Source: Chloroflexi bacterium RBG_16_72_14 (GTDB lineage Bacteria > Chloroflexota > Limnocylindria > Limnocylindrales > CSP1-4). Taken from it: 6,232 bases of DNA. Positions within the stretch are counted from its first letter, which is position 1. The number at the start of each line of letters is the position of its first letter. The position numbers were made by a program, and so were the translations under genes. The notes under the pieces are model-generated. The model was not told where the DNA came from. It saw only the letters and a program-made list of their open reading frames with translations, and did no database searches. The DNA lies in the NCBI GenBank assembly GCA_001797035.1, contig MGOE01000038.1, positions 7,835 to 14,066 on the forward strand, written 5' to 3'. Below, piece by piece: positions 5,159-6,232 of the stretch.

Positions 5159-6232
5159 TCAGTGGATCGCGGCCGCGCCCTCCAGCTCCTCGAACGTGAT
5201 GCAGCCCTCGACCGGGCACACGTACTGGCACAGGCGGCAGCCCACGCAGTAGTCGTCCTCCACCACGAGGTGCGACGTCCCGTTGCTGCCCTCGAACCGG
5301 ATCGCCTGGTGCGCGCCGTCGTTGCAGGCGGCGTAGCACAGGTTGCAGTGGATGCAGCGCTCCTGGTCGATCTTCGCGAGCAGCCGGAACTCCTGGTCCA
5401 GCTGGCCCCAGTCGCCGATCATCGGCAGCGCCTTGCCCACCAGCTCCGAGGGCGAGTGCAGCCCCTTCGAGCGCAGGTACGTCGACAGGCCGTCCACGAG
5501 GTCGTCGGCCAGCCGGAAGCCGTAGTGCATGACGCTGGTACCGACCTGGACGGTGGTCGCGCCGAGGAGCAGGAAGTCGACGGCGTCGCGCCAGGTCTCG
5601 ATGCCGCCGATGCCGGACACCGGGAGGCCCACCTCGGGATCGGCCGCGACCTGCGAGACCATGTTGAGCGCGATCGGCTTGACTGCCGGACCGGCATCCC
5701 CGCCGTGCGAGCCCCGGCCCCGCACGTCCGGCATCGGCGCCCACGTGTCGAGATTGACCCCGATCAGGCTGCTGATCGTGTTGATCAGCGCGATGCCGTC
5801 GGCCCCGGCCGCCCTGGCCGCCCGGGCCGGGTAGCGGATATCGGTGATGTTGGGCGTGAGCTTGACGAGGACCGGCATCTCCGCCTTCTCCATCACCCAT
5901 TCGGTGATCATCTGGCAGTAGTCGGGCACCTGGCCGACCGCGGCGCCCATGCCGCGCTCGCTCATGCCGTGCGGGCAACCGAAGTTGAGCTCGTACCCGT
6001 CCGCCCCCGTGTCGTTGCATCTGGCCAGGATCTCGTGCCACGCCTCGCGCTTCGCCTCGACCATGAGGCTGATCACGACCGCATGGTTCGGGTACCGCCT
6101 CTTGACCTCGGCGATCTCGGCGATGTTGACCTCGGTCGGGCGGTCGCTGATCAGCTCGATGTTGTTGATCCCGACCACGCGCCGGCCGTGGTAGTCGAAG
6201 GTGCCCAGCCGCGCGGTGACGTTCCGGATCGG
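5159..6232 (-). CDS. preA: PreA-type dihydropyrimidine dehydrogenase, iron-sulfur/FMN subunit (5' end outside window)
   Basis: The family reduces uracil and thymine to the 5,6-dihydro forms in the cytoplasm, the first step of reductive pyrimidine breakdown, usually with a PreT partner that feeds electrons from NAD(P)H. The frame is open to the window edge: 18 codons precede the GTG at 6178 and read as ordinary PreA sequence (NVTARLGTFDYHGRR), so that GTG is not the true start and perhaps 50-70 residues are missing. Counting from 6178: GINNIELISDRP (3-14), NFGCPHGM (65-72) with the Cys68 that matches the catalytic acid of DPD, KLTPNITDIRYPA (106-118), the substrate-binding Asn-Thr in LINTISS (131-137), SHGGDAGPAVKPIALN (157-172), and FMN-phosphate segments SGIGGIETW (188-196) and GATTVQVGTS (206-215). 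The C-terminus carries two four-Cys [4Fe-4S] motifs, C275/278/281/285 and C311/314/317/321. No preT is visible here; it may lie upstream. Family assignment is very secure, while the exact substrate (pyrimidine or a related cyclic imide) is inferred. Confidence 0.95.
   Translation of the reverse strand, partial: PIRNVTARLGTFDYHGRRVVGINNIELISDRPTEVNIAEIAEVKRRYPNHAVVISLMVEAKREAWHEILARCNDTGADGYELNFGCPHGMSERGMGAAVGQVPDYCQMITEWVMEKAEMPVLVKLTPNITDIRYPARAARAAGADGIALINTISSLIGVNLDTWAPMPDVRGRGSHGGDAGPAVKPIALNMVSQVAADPEVGLPVSGIGGIETWRDAVDFLLLGATTVQVGTSVMHYGFRLADDLVDGLSTYLRSKGLHSPSELVGKALPMIGDWGQLDQEFRLLAKIDQERCIHCNLCYAACNDGAHQAIRFEGSNGTSHLVVEDDYCVGCRLCQYVCPVEGCITFEELEGAAAIH

Noticed and set aside
4839..6041. 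400-codon minus-strand frame across the preA gene and the repeat gap
   Set aside because: It is a shifted-frame shadow of preA, whose own frame carries the complete FMN and Fe-S motifs.

Overview
This is a very GC-rich bacterial window in which every gene I can support lies on the minus strand, so transcription runs from high to low coordinates. Third codon positions are overwhelmingly G or C. The composition, the few Shine-Dalgarno sequences and the possible leaderless starts suit a high-GC Actinomycetota or a GC-rich Chloroflexota lineage. There is no rRNA or other marker here to decide between them.

In transcription order: (1) 6232-5159 holds the 3' part of a PreA-type dihydropyrimidine dehydrogenase (FMN domain plus two [4Fe-4S] motifs); its start lies outside the window. 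(2) 5158-4850 is a non-coding gap with a compact nested set of inverted and direct repeats. (3) 4849-2382 is a complete pxpA-pxpB-pxpC cluster, the three-subunit ATP-dependent 5-oxoprolinase that converts 5-oxoproline (pyroglutamate) to glutamate. (4) 2381-2033 is a second non-coding gap with a strong hairpin near pxpC and a plausible promoter plus good ribosome binding site near the next gene. (5) 2032-423 is a two-gene unit joined by an ATGA overlap: a small NifX/NifB-C-like (dinitrogenase Fe-Mo cofactor domain) protein and an M20D amidohydrolase. (6) 422-350 is a short intergenic stretch with a GC-rich hairpin and a palindrome at a possible promoter. (7) 349-1 is the 5' part of a second M20-family deacylase or peptidase that runs out of the window.

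Apart from the NifX-like gene, the common theme is breakdown of cyclic or acylated amides: uracil/thymine reduction (PreA), pyroglutamate ring opening (PxpABC) and cleavage of N-acyl or N-carbamoyl amino compounds (two M20 enzymes). A nitrogen and carbon scavenging locus is a reasonable inference, but the individual substrates are not proven by sequence. I see no CRISPR array, transposase, tRNA, rRNA or phage gene. The least explained items are the repeat cluster between preA and pxpA and the coupling of an orphan NifX-like protein to an amidohydrolase.
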